Shown here: positions 1-6,337 of the stretch, in pieces | Layout of the letters: each line of letters opens with the position of its first letter | How positions within the stretch are numbered: position 1 is the first letter of the stretch | DNA from: Chloroflexota bacterium | Lineage (GTDB): Bacteria > Chloroflexota > Anaerolineae > Anaerolineales > UBA4823 | Direction of reading: 5' to 3' | Length of the DNA: 6,495 nt | Assembly: GCA_012798185.1 (NCBI GenBank) | Contig: JAAZNS010000112.1 | Coordinates: forward strand, 1 to 6,495 | The notes under the pieces: model-generated | The model's database searches: none | What the model saw: only the letters and a program-made list of their open reading frames with translations | What the model was told of the DNA's origin: nothing | Program-made: the position numbers and the translations under genes

Positions 1-1406
1 CAGTGGATGAGTCCATGCTCACCGGGGAGTCGCTGCCTGTCGAAAAAAATCAGGGTAATTATGTGATTGGCGCCACTTTAAATAAAACCGGGTTTATAAA
101 ATTCGAGGCAACCAAAGTTGGAAAAGAAACTACCCTGGCGCAGATCATCCAATTGGTTGAAGCAGCGCAAGGCAGTAAAGCGCCCATCCAAAAATATGCA
201 GATAAAATATCGGCGATTTTTGTACCAGCGGTGATGGTCATAGCATTAATAACATTTCTGGTATGGTTTTTTATCATTCCACCGCCCCTGGATGGTGATA
301 CCAGCCAATTCACGCGCGCGTTAATCAATACCGTAGCAGTATTGGTCATTGCCTGTCCATGTGCTATGGGGTTAGCTACACCAACCGCGGTTATGGTTGG
401 CACCGGTAAAGGTGCAGAAATGGGGATATTGTTCAAGTCCGGAGAAGCATTGGAGGTTGCAGGAAGAGTCACTACGATTGTTTTCGATAAAACAGGGACA
501 ATAACCAAGGGGCAACCGGCAGTTACAGATATCATCACGGTTAATGGAAAAGATAAACATGAAGTTTTGCGGTTGGCTGCATCGGTTGAAAAGGGAAGCG
601 AGCATCCCCTGGGGGAAGCAATTTGGGCAGAGGCAGGAAATTTATCCTTGAAGCTTGGCACTCCAAATGGGTTTATTGCAGAACCAGGGTGCGGCGTTCA
701 GGCTGAGGTAGATGGCAGATTAGTTGCAGTTGGCAATCAAACCATGATAAAAGAACGAGACATCGACCAAACTGGTTTTACTGATCAAGCGGAGAGACTT
801 CAATCGCAAGCTAAAACGGTTGTATTTGTAGCAATCGATAATGAATTGAGTGGATTAATTGCTATTTCAGATACAATCAAAGATGATGCTCCAAAAATGA
901 TTGCACAATTGAAAAAGGAAAATATTACCGTAATAATGATAACCGGAGATAATCAACAAACTGCATTAGCTATTGCTGATCAATCTGGTATCGATTGGGT
1001 GATTGCTGAAGTAATGCCTGGTGAAAAAGCACTTGAAATTCAAAAACTTCAAGAAAATGGTGAAATTACCGCTATGGTGGGCGATGGCGTTAATGATGCA
1101 CCTGCACTGGCACAAGCAGATGTGGGGATTGCCATTGGCAGCGGAACAGATGTTGCCATAGCGACAGCCCCAATAGTATTAATTGGTGATGATCTAAATG
1201 GTGTAACCAAATTGATTTCGCTTTCACGTAAAACATTGCGTACGATAAAACAAAACTTATTCTGGGCGTTTTTCTATAATGTTGTCCTAATCCCTGCAGC
1301 CGCAGCTGGATTACTCAATCCTATGCTGGCTGCGGGTGCGATGGCTTTCTCGAGTATTTTTGTTGTTTCCAGCAGCTTGAGGTTACGACAGTTTCGAATT
1401 TCATAA
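1..1406 (+). CDS. copA: Copper-exporting P1B-type ATPase, C-terminal part (5' end cut by window edge)
   Basis: Heavy-metal-pumping ATPase of the inner membrane, most likely exporting Cu(I) from the cytoplasm at the cost of ATP. Only the last 467 residues are visible, and the first full codon (GTG at 3) is internal rather than a start. Seen in order: actuator-domain TGES (7-10), the metal-binding CPC of the sixth P1B helix (118-120), phosphorylation motif DKTGT with Asp162, nucleotide-domain SEHP (His201-Pro202), a G-x-G pair (229-231), TGDN (314-317) and GDGVNDAP (360-367). The last two helices carry the Tyr425-Asn426 pair and Met447 followed by Ser450-Ser451, the residues family knowledge links to Cu(I) rather than Zn or Cd. 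The N-terminal metal-binding domains and first helices lie outside the window. The C-terminus looks natural, ending shortly after the last helix. The 142-bp gap and a separate promoter downstream suggest it is not cotranscribed with the next gene. Silver transport cannot be excluded. Confidence 0.95.
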   Translation, partial: VDESMLTGESLPVEKNQGNYVIGATLNKTGFIKFEATKVGKETTLAQIIQLVEAAQGSKAPIQKYADKISAIFVPAVMVIALITFLVWFFIIPPPLDGDTSQFTRALINTVAVLVIACPCAMGLATPTAVMVGTGKGAEMGILFKSGEALEVAGRVTTIVFDKTGTITKGQPAVTDIITVNGKDKHEVLRLAASVEKGSEHPLGEAIWAEAGNLSLKLGTPNGFIAEPGCGVQAEVDGRLVAVGNQTMIKERDIDQTGFTDQAERLQSQAKTVVFVAIDNELSGLIAISDTIKDDAPKMIAQLKKENITVIMITGDNQQTALAIADQSGIDWVIAEVMPGEKALEIQKLQENGEITAMVGDGVNDAPALAQADVGIAIGSGTDVAIATAPIVLIGDDLNGVTKLISLSRKTLRTIKQNLFWAFFYNVVLIPAAAAGLLNPMLAAGAMAFSSIFVVSSSLRLRQFRIS

Positions 1407-1458
1407 TCACCATTCTTCGATATCCTGCTTTGATTTTCATAAAGTACATTTTCCCTAA

Positions 1459-1473
1459 ACACTTAGTGAGTGT
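1459..1473. repeat. Short inverted repeat upstream of the L,D-transpeptidase promoter
   Basis: ACACT (1459-1463) and AGTGT (1469-1473) are inverted repeats around a 5-base centre, about 40 bp upstream of the predicted -35 box. It has no T-run, so it is not a convincing terminator. It could be an operator half-site pair or chance. Confidence 0.2.
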
Positions 1474-1511
1474 CAAATTCGCTGACCAATAACAGTCTGA
1501 CAGATATCAAC

Positions 1512-1540
1512 TTGACCCGATACCATTTTCAGATTATGCT
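1512..1540 (+). promoter_or_regulatory. Predicted sigma-70-type promoter for the L,D-transpeptidase gene
   Basis: TTGACC at 1512-1517 matches the -35 consensus at 5 of 6 bases. TATGCT at 1535-1540 matches the -10 consensus at 4 of 6, and the spacer is exactly 17 bp. Transcription would be expected to start about 7 bases past the -10, near 1547, which nearly coincides with the ATG at 1549. No Shine-Dalgarno sequence lies in front of that ATG, so promoter and start together suggest a leaderless transcript. This rests on pattern matching alone. Confidence 0.5.
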
Positions 1541-1548
1541 TAACGACC

Positions 1549-2655
1549 ATGAATGCCAACAAGACGAACATTACGCGCAGAAGTTTTCTCAAATTGTCAG
1601 CAGCTGGATTGGGGGGATTGGTAATGATACCTCATGTACAATTGCTGCCCAAAATAGATTTTCCTCAATATGAAAGATTGGGGAGAGCTTTCAATAAAAT
1701 CGAAATAAAACTCAAACCCGATATTAATGCACAAACAACGAAAGTAATTTACGATGATACCGTTGTCCCTTGGCTGAGGGAGGTGGTAGGATTTCATCCC
1801 TATCGATTCAGACAGCGCTGGGTTGAAACACCCGATGGATATATATGGGCTTCTGATCTTCAGCCGGTAAAGAATCTTCCCAATAAACCGTTAACGACAT
1901 TGCCTCAAACCAGCCTGGGTCCAGGTATGTGGGCTGAAGTGACTATTCCATGGGTGGATGTTATTTTAGAAAATCAACCCATCAGCCCGGGATTTAAATC
2001 TAAAGTAGAAGCGGGATATCCAATAAGGTTATATTACAGCCAGGTTTTGTGGGTGGACCAAATTAAAACTAACGAATCGGGGATAACCCTTTATAGAATA
2101 AAAGAGAAATACGGCTATGGCGATATTATGTGGGCGAATGCAGAAGCATTTCGACCAATAACAGAAGAAGAAGTTGCTCCTATCAATCCTCAAACAGAAA
2201 ACAAAATCGTTGTGATCAATGTCGAAGAAAAATATCAAACGCTCTCATGTTTCGAAGGCAATAGTGAAGTATATTTTTGCCGGATATCTGCGGGAAAGAA
2301 ATATGACCCCGATGGAACATATTTGGGCGAATCGGCTACACCTAAAGGAACTTTAAATATCTGGAGAAAACAAATTTCCACCCATATGAGTGGAGGTACA
2401 ACAGGAGCGGGGTATGATTTACCCGGAATTGGCTGGACGACTTTATTTTCAGGAGATGGCGTTGCTATCCATTCGACCTTTTGGCACAATACTTTTGGAG
2501 GTGAATTAATGTCTCATGGATGTGTCAATGCTGCACCTGATGATGCGAAATGGGTTTTTCGGTGGACGAATCCACCAGTCCCTTATGATCCTGGCGATCT
2601 TTATTCTAAGGATGTTGAAATTCCACCAACAAAGGTTCAGGTAAAAGAAGGGTAA
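1549..2655 (+). CDS. Tat-exported L,D-transpeptidase (YkuD domain)
   Basis: Exported enzyme expected to make 3-3 cross-links in peptidoglycan or attach groups to stem peptides, through a cysteine acyl-enzyme. The N-terminus has a textbook Tat motif, T-R-R-S-F-L-K (9-15), followed by a hydrophobic stretch to about residue 28. There is no lipobox, so the product is either cleaved or kept as a membrane anchor. Residues about 58-108 look like an SH3-like wall-binding region (inferred from aromatic-rich short strands ending YIWASDLQPV). The YkuD catalytic domain runs from about 218 to 338, with His308 and the S-H-G-C-V-N signature at 322-327, giving His323 and catalytic Cys325. At 368 residues it is a complete, typical length. 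ATG 1549 is the only plausible start, because an in-frame TGA lies at 1513-1515 and no other ATG or GTG follows before it. No ribosome binding site is visible. The ccdA-like gene begins 25 bp after the stop, suggesting cotranscription. Confidence 0.93.
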   Translation: MNANKTNITRRSFLKLSAAGLGGLVMIPHVQLLPKIDFPQYERLGRAFNKIEIKLKPDINAQTTKVIYDDTVVPWLREVVGFHPYRFRQRWVETPDGYIWASDLQPVKNLPNKPLTTLPQTSLGPGMWAEVTIPWVDVILENQPISPGFKSKVEAGYPIRLYYSQVLWVDQIKTNESGITLYRIKEKYGYGDIMWANAEAFRPITEEEVAPINPQTENKIVVINVEEKYQTLSCFEGNSEVYFCRISAGKKYDPDGTYLGESATPKGTLNIWRKQISTHMSGGTTGAGYDLPGIGWTTLFSGDGVAIHSTFWHNTFGGELMSHGCVNAAPDDAKWVFRWTNPPVPYDPGDLYSKDVEIPPTKVQVKEG

Positions 2656-2680
2656 TAACCTTGAGCAGGAATAACTGACG

Positions 2681-3394
2681 ATGATTAATGTTTCGATCGG
2701 TTTGGCATTTGTAGCTGGATTGGCTTCCTTTCTTTCTCCTTGTGTATTCTCATTAGTACCAGCATACATTGGTTACCTGGGGGGGCGATCCATAGCGATT
2801 GCCGAAAAGAATTCCAACCGCTGGGAGGTTTTTCGTCACGGATTAGTTTTTGTAGTAGGTTTCAGCCTTGTATTCATTAGTTTAGGAATTGCTGCATCGG
2901 CATTGGGAGGGCTACTCTACGATATCCGGACATGGATAGCGAAAATCGGCGGGATTGTGGTAGTTATTTTAGGAATTCATATGACCGGGGTATATCGAAT
3001 TCCCTTCCTGGAATATGATTTAAGACCGCAGACTATACCCGATCGGAACCGAGGTTATATTTCTTCTTTGTTGCTTGGGATAGTTTTTTCCGCGGGCTGG
3101 TCTCCTTGTGTAGGACCCGTTCTAGGTGCAATATTAACTTTAGCACTGAATGGAGGCTCAATTTTAAAAGGGGCGCAATTACTAACAGCTTATTCAACAG
3201 GGCTTGCTATTCCTTTTTTATTGGCGGCTTTAGGAATAGGTTGGGTAACAACTTTAATTAAGCGATTTGGCAGAGTGATGCGAATTAGCGAGATCATTAT
3301 GGGGTTGATCTTGATTATTGTTGGCGTGATGCTTTTTATGGGCACATTTGAACAAATTGCCCGATTTGGTTATTTTGTAGATTTTGGGTTGTAA
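2681..3394 (+). CDS. ccdA: CcdA-family cytochrome c biogenesis / thiol-disulfide transmembrane transporter
   Basis: Six-helix inner-membrane protein that carries reducing equivalents from cytoplasmic thioredoxin to thiol proteins outside the membrane. Family roles include cytochrome c maturation and keeping exported cysteines reduced, like the central domain of DsbD. Of 237 residues, the helices lie near 5-33, 52-76, 86-104, 126-155, 167-192 and 203-222. The two redox cysteines sit in the repeated S-P-C motif: Cys21 in SPCVFSLVPAYIGYL and Cys143 in SAGWSPCVGPVLGAIL, as the family requires. Start ATG 2681 is preceded by AGGA at 2667-2670, a slightly long 10-base spacing. No ResB/Ccs1 or cytochrome gene is beside it; its neighbours are an L,D-transpeptidase and a glutaredoxin-like fusion. 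The substrate may therefore be a wall enzyme rather than apocytochrome c. That last point is inference; the family assignment is firm. Confidence 0.93.
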   Translation: MINVSIGLAFVAGLASFLSPCVFSLVPAYIGYLGGRSIAIAEKNSNRWEVFRHGLVFVVGFSLVFISLGIAASALGGLLYDIRTWIAKIGGIVVVILGIHMTGVYRIPFLEYDLRPQTIPDRNRGYISSLLLGIVFSAGWSPCVGPVLGAILTLALNGGSILKGAQLLTAYSTGLAIPFLLAALGIGWVTTLIKRFGRVMRISEIIMGLILIIVGVMLFMGTFEQIARFGYFVDFGL

Positions 3395-3471
3395 GAGAAA
3401 ACGAATCACCTAAAACCATTTTTGTTAAGTCTTGATTATTTTTTAAAGGTATGATTATCAAAAAATTTTCT

Positions 3472-3475
3472 GGAG
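3472..3475 (+). promoter_or_regulatory. Ribosome binding site that fixes the ATG start at 3483
   Basis: GGAG lies 7 bases before ATG 3483. The upstream in-frame TTG at 3477 would leave only 1 base of spacing, so the ATG is preferred. Confidence 0.75.
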
Positions 3476-3482
3476 CTTGATA

Positions 3483-4496
3483 ATGATCTCGGTAACTCTC
3501 TATGGCAGAAAAGATTGCCATCTTTGTGAACAAACTTGTGAAATATTAAATTCGCTACAAGAAAAAATTCCTCATCAGCTTACGGTTGTTGACATTGATA
3601 AAAATGATGATTTGATTCGCGCTTACGGCTTCGATATCCCGGTGATTGAAGTAGGACCATATAAATTAAAAACACCCTTCACAAAACAAGAATTGGAAGT
3701 GACTTTAGCTGCTGCACAGCACCGCAAGAAGCAATTGGAAGAATTAAACGATCCCGATTATTCTAAATTTGTGAATCAAGGCAAAACCTGGGGAAAATTT
3801 GATGGTTTTTCTTATTGGTTATCCAAACATTATTTAGCGTTATTCAATGTTTCAGTTTTCATCTATATTCTCATTCCATTTTTAGCCCCAGTTTTTATTA
3901 AAATTGGATATAGGGCTCCTGCAAATATTATTTATTCAGGTTATCGGATAGTGTGCCACCAATTAGCTTATCGATCATTTTTCCTATTTGGAAAACAACC
4001 ATTTTACCCGCGGGAAGCTGCCAGGTTGGTGGGATTGATTTCTTATAAAGAAGCCACCGGATTAAGCGAAGATCATAAAGCAGAGGATATCCTCGCTGCA
4101 CAAAAATTTATTGGGAATAGCGTTGTTGGGTACAAGGTGGCATTGTGTCAAAGAGATATCTCGATTTATGCGGGCATCATTATATTTGGATTAGCGTTTT
4201 GGGCTACAAAAAAACGAATTAAATCCTTACCCTGGTTTTTATGGATTATCATCGGCATAATGCCCATCGGAATCGATGGGGTATCCCAATTAATAAGTCA
4301 ACCGCCTATTAGCTTAATACCCTACAGAGAAAGTACGCCTTATTTACGCATGATTACTGGTTTTCTATTTGGATTTGCTACCGCATGGTTTGGGTATCCG
4401 CTACTTGAAGAAAGCATGGCTGAAACCCGCAAGATTTTAGCTGTCAAACGGTTACGCGTACATAAGCCTTCTGAGAAGGTAACTCAAATTACATAG
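3483..4496 (+). CDS. Glutaredoxin-like domain fused to a DUF2085 integral membrane domain
   Basis: Two-domain protein of 337 residues whose function is not established. Residues 1 to about 75 form a small thioredoxin-fold domain of the glutaredoxin-like (DUF836) type: beta strand, Cys12-His-Leu-Cys15 redox motif, a further Cys19, and the cis-proline loop at Pro53 in DIPVIEV. A polar linker (about 76-113) leads to a hydrophobic segment near 117-138. A DUF2085 domain follows: Cys158-His159-Gln160, Arg164-Ser165-Phe166, then Cys222-Gln-Arg224-Asp225, a short Asp265-Gly266 with Gln269, and an E-S-T-P...LR..TG motif before the last helix. About 50 residues separate FLFG from CQRD, more than in the short form of the family. 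There is no signal peptide, so the glutaredoxin domain should be cytoplasmic. The gene lies 88 bp after ccdA and 18 bp before pgeF. A role in thiol or metal handling at the membrane is inference from the cysteines and context only. Confidence 0.85.
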   Translation: MISVTLYGRKDCHLCEQTCEILNSLQEKIPHQLTVVDIDKNDDLIRAYGFDIPVIEVGPYKLKTPFTKQELEVTLAAAQHRKKQLEELNDPDYSKFVNQGKTWGKFDGFSYWLSKHYLALFNVSVFIYILIPFLAPVFIKIGYRAPANIIYSGYRIVCHQLAYRSFFLFGKQPFYPREAARLVGLISYKEATGLSEDHKAEDILAAQKFIGNSVVGYKVALCQRDISIYAGIIIFGLAFWATKKRIKSLPWFLWIIIGIMPIGIDGVSQLISQPPISLIPYRESTPYLRMITGFLFGFATAWFGYPLLEESMAETRKILAVKRLRVHKPSEKVTQIT

Positions 4497-4514
4497 GAAT
4501 AATTCAGGATTTTT

Positions 4515-5294
4515 ATGCAAGCAATTCAATCAGGGGATGTTCGTTATTATTGTTTCGAGACGTTGTCTTCATATAATGTACCTCATGCTGTTATTACCCG
4601 GCATGGTGGTGTGAGTCCTTTCCCTTGGGCTACTTTGAATCTGGGTGCAACAGTGGGTGATGATCTGGAACGAGTGAAGGAAAATCGGAGAAAGGCATTC
4701 GAAGCAGTTGGAAGGGATATTCATGCTTATTACGATGTTTGGCAGGTTCACAGCAATCGCGTAATTTGCACCCATACACCCAGGAACCCAGAGCAGCCGC
4801 ATGAAAAAGCTGATGCCATCCTAACCAATACGCCTGGATTGACGTTGTTTATGCGTTTTGCCGATTGCGTCCCGGTGTTATTATTCGATCCTGTTAAAAA
4901 AGCAATTGGCGTAGTCCATGCTGGTTGGATGGGAACGATAAAGCAGATTGTGGCACTAACTGTTGAAAAGATGATCTCCGAATATAACTCTTCTCCCGGA
5001 GATATCGTTGCGGCAATTGGCCCTTCGATTTGTCAGAAACATTATGAGGTAGGAAAAGAAGTTGTGAACGAAGCTTATATCTCGTTTCAAAGTGATGCGG
5101 ATATATTTATTCGTAACGAAAATGGTCATTATCTGTTTAATTTATGGGAAGCAAATAAGTACCTATTGGAAAAAGCTGGAGTTGAACATATCGAAGTCTC
5201 AGGGATTTGTACCGCCTGTCATCTCGAAGAATGGTTTTCACACCGTGGAGAAGCGGGGAAAACGGGCAGATTTGGTGTTATGATTGGATTATGA
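4515..5294 (+). CDS. pgeF: Peptidoglycan editing factor PgeF (YfiH/YlmD, 'laccase-domain' family)
   Basis: Cytoplasmic zinc-dependent enzyme of the DUF152/cytotoxin-like family. Family work on E. coli YfiH shows it removes wrongly inserted L-Ser from UDP-MurNAc precursors, keeping L-Ala at position 1 of the stem peptide; related proteins also act on purine nucleosides. The 259 residues are full length. Seen are the metal-site residues His79 (QVHSN), Cys118 (ADCVP) and His135 (VHAGW), plus N-L-G (42-44), the glycine-aspartate run GDD (48-50), IGPSIC (168-173), and the C-terminal C-T-A-C...FSHR...GR block (232-252). In the usual HAGWRG motif the Arg is replaced by Met139. Start ATG 4515 has AGGA at 4506-4509, 5 bases upstream. 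The gene sits 18 bp after the DUF2085 gene and in front of yggS, the usual ylmD-ylmE order. Confidence 0.95.
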   Translation: MQAIQSGDVRYYCFETLSSYNVPHAVITRHGGVSPFPWATLNLGATVGDDLERVKENRRKAFEAVGRDIHAYYDVWQVHSNRVICTHTPRNPEQPHEKADAILTNTPGLTLFMRFADCVPVLLFDPVKKAIGVVHAGWMGTIKQIVALTVEKMISEYNSSPGDIVAAIGPSICQKHYEVGKEVVNEAYISFQSDADIFIRNENGHYLFNLWEANKYLLEKAGVEHIEVSGICTACHLEEWFSHRGEAGKTGRFGVMIGL

Positions 5295-5313
5295 TTCGAT
5301 CGGGAAATGTTTA

Positions 5314-6054
5314 ATGGATATTGGATTTCCTCTTACTGTCGATGCTATTCGTAATAATATTCAAAGAGTGCATGAAAATATTGATAAAGCTGCCCGAAGG
5401 GTGGGGAGATCTATCGATGAAGTTAAGCTTGTCGTTGTAACGAAAACCCATCCGGTAGAAACTGTTCGAATGGCAATAGAGGCTGGGGCTAAATACCTGG
5501 GGGAAAATTATGCAGAGGAAGGCGTAGAAAAGAAAACCCTATTATCGGATCAAACAGGCATTGAATGGCACATGATTGGTCATATACAAAGCCGGAAAGC
5601 GCGGATGATCGCAGAACATTATGATTTTGTACACTCATTAGATAGTGTAAAATTAGCCAACCGCCTGAGCAATTTCAGTATTGAAATCAATCGCACCATT
5701 CCGGTATTGTTAGAATGCAATGTAAGTGGTGAAGAATCAAAATTTGGCTTTCCCATTTGGGAAGAAAATGGATGGGAATCTGTAATTCCTGAAATCGAGA
5801 AGATTATCAGTTTGCCAGGTATATTAATATCTGGTCTGATGACCATGGCGCCATATTTTGACGATGGAGAACTTGCCAGACCAATTTTTAAGAAGTTGAA
5901 AAGATTTCAAGCATACTTAATAAGAAAATTCCCAAAAACAGATTGGCATGAGCTATCCATGGGGATGAGTGGTGATTACGAAGCTGCTGTTCAGGAAGGC
6001 GCAACAATTATTCGAGTCGGACAGGCAATATTAGGATATCGAAAGTATTGTTAA
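5314..6054 (+). CDS. yggS: YggS/YlmE family pyridoxal phosphate-binding protein (PLP homeostasis)
   Basis: Cytoplasmic PLP-binding protein with an alanine-racemase-like barrel fold and no known catalytic reaction. In other bacteria it buffers free PLP and affects amino-acid metabolism. From ATG 5314 it is 246 residues, close to family size. The Schiff-base lysine is Lys44 in VVVTKTHP. Other conserved blocks are LGENYAEE (62-69), WHMIGHIQSRK (85-95), HSLDS (107-111), LLECNVSGEESKFGF (132-146), GLMTM (174-178), and the phosphate-binding SMGMSGDY (215-222) with IRVGQAILG (233-241). An in-frame TTG at 5284 would add 10 residues and overlap pgeF by 11 bases. I prefer the ATG because the family homology begins only around residue 9 and a weak GGGAA (5302-5306) precedes it. 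The ATG at 5291 overlapping the pgeF stop is out of frame. Cotranscription with pgeF is very likely. Confidence 0.94.
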   Translation: MDIGFPLTVDAIRNNIQRVHENIDKAARRVGRSIDEVKLVVVTKTHPVETVRMAIEAGAKYLGENYAEEGVEKKTLLSDQTGIEWHMIGHIQSRKARMIAEHYDFVHSLDSVKLANRLSNFSIEINRTIPVLLECNVSGEESKFGFPIWEENGWESVIPEIEKIISLPGILISGLMTMAPYFDDGELARPIFKKLKRFQAYLIRKFPKTDWHELSMGMSGDYEAAVQEGATIIRVGQAILGYRKYC

Positions 6055-6060
6055 GGAAGG
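6053..6060 (+). promoter_or_regulatory. Strong ribosome binding site supporting a GTG start for yggT
   Basis: AAGGAAGG ends 7 bases before GTG 6068 and overlaps the TAA stop of yggS (6052-6054). This supports the GTG start and suggests translational coupling of yggS and yggT. Confidence 0.8.
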
Positions 6061-6067
6061 TGTCAAC

Positions 6068-6325
6068 GTGGCATATATCGTTTATATCATTCGGTTATTG
6101 GCACAAATACTATGTTTCCTGGTGATAGTTCAAGTTGTATTATCGTATTTCATGTCGCCATATCATCCGATCAGAGAAAAAATTGATCAAATCGTCGAAC
6201 CTTTTTTATCTCCTATCCGTCGGCGGATTCCACCCGTAGGGATGTTTGATTTTAGCCCAATAATATTAATATTTCTCATTCAAATAGTTGTATCACTTGT
6301 CACTTATTTATTGTTAATGATATAA
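6068..6325 (+). CDS. yggT: YggT/YlmG family membrane protein
   Basis: Small integral membrane protein of the YGGT family (PF02325), 85 residues from a GTG start with a strong ribosome binding site. Two hydrophobic helices (about 3-29 and 62-84) flank a conserved loop, V-E-P-F-L-S-P-I-R-R-R-I-P-P (43-56), followed by G-M-F-D-F-S-P, the family signature. The helix count matches the short one-repeat form. The molecular function is unclear. Family members are found with division genes (ylmG next to sepF), and chloroplast relatives affect nucleoid distribution. It lies 13 bp after yggS and 12 bp before a DUF167 gene, so it is part of the same transcript. Unlike typical ylm clusters, no sepF separates it from yggS. 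Confidence 0.92.
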   Translation: MAYIVYIIRLLAQILCFLVIVQVVLSYFMSPYHPIREKIDQIVEPFLSPIRRRIPPVGMFDFSPIILIFLIQIVVSLVTYLLLMI

Positions 6326-6337
6326 ATTAAAACCATC

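Noticed and set aside
59..661. A 200-residue open frame on the minus strand inside copA
   Set aside because: It lies opposite strongly conserved P-type ATPase motifs and its translation resembles no known protein, so it is an antisense shadow.
841..960. Drop in G+C within copA (35 of 120 bases, against 62 of 120 at 301-420)
   Set aside because: The reading frame and motifs run through without a break and the rest of the window has intermediate values, so this looks like ordinary variation between conserved and variable domains rather than a recombination joint.
1470..1673. A 67-residue open frame from GTG 1470
   Set aside because: It overlaps the N-terminal Tat signal of the L,D-transpeptidase in another frame, has no recognisable domain and no ribosome binding site, and contains the promoter.
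3432..3458. Possible promoter (TTGATT and TATGAT/GATTAT) in the gap before the DUF2085 gene
   Set aside because: The spacers are 12 or 15 bp and the -10 match is weak. The region is simply AT-rich, so a promoter cannot be supported.
4083..4094. Perfect 12-base palindrome GAGGATATCCTC
   Set aside because: It lies inside the DUF2085 coding sequence with no loop or T-run, and is explained by the codons Glu-Asp-Ile-Leu. It is only one of the GATATC sites.
5291..5314. ATGA overlap of the pgeF stop with a start codon at 5291
   Set aside because: That ATG is out of frame with yggS and reaches a stop after seven codons. The yggS start is better placed at ATG 5314.
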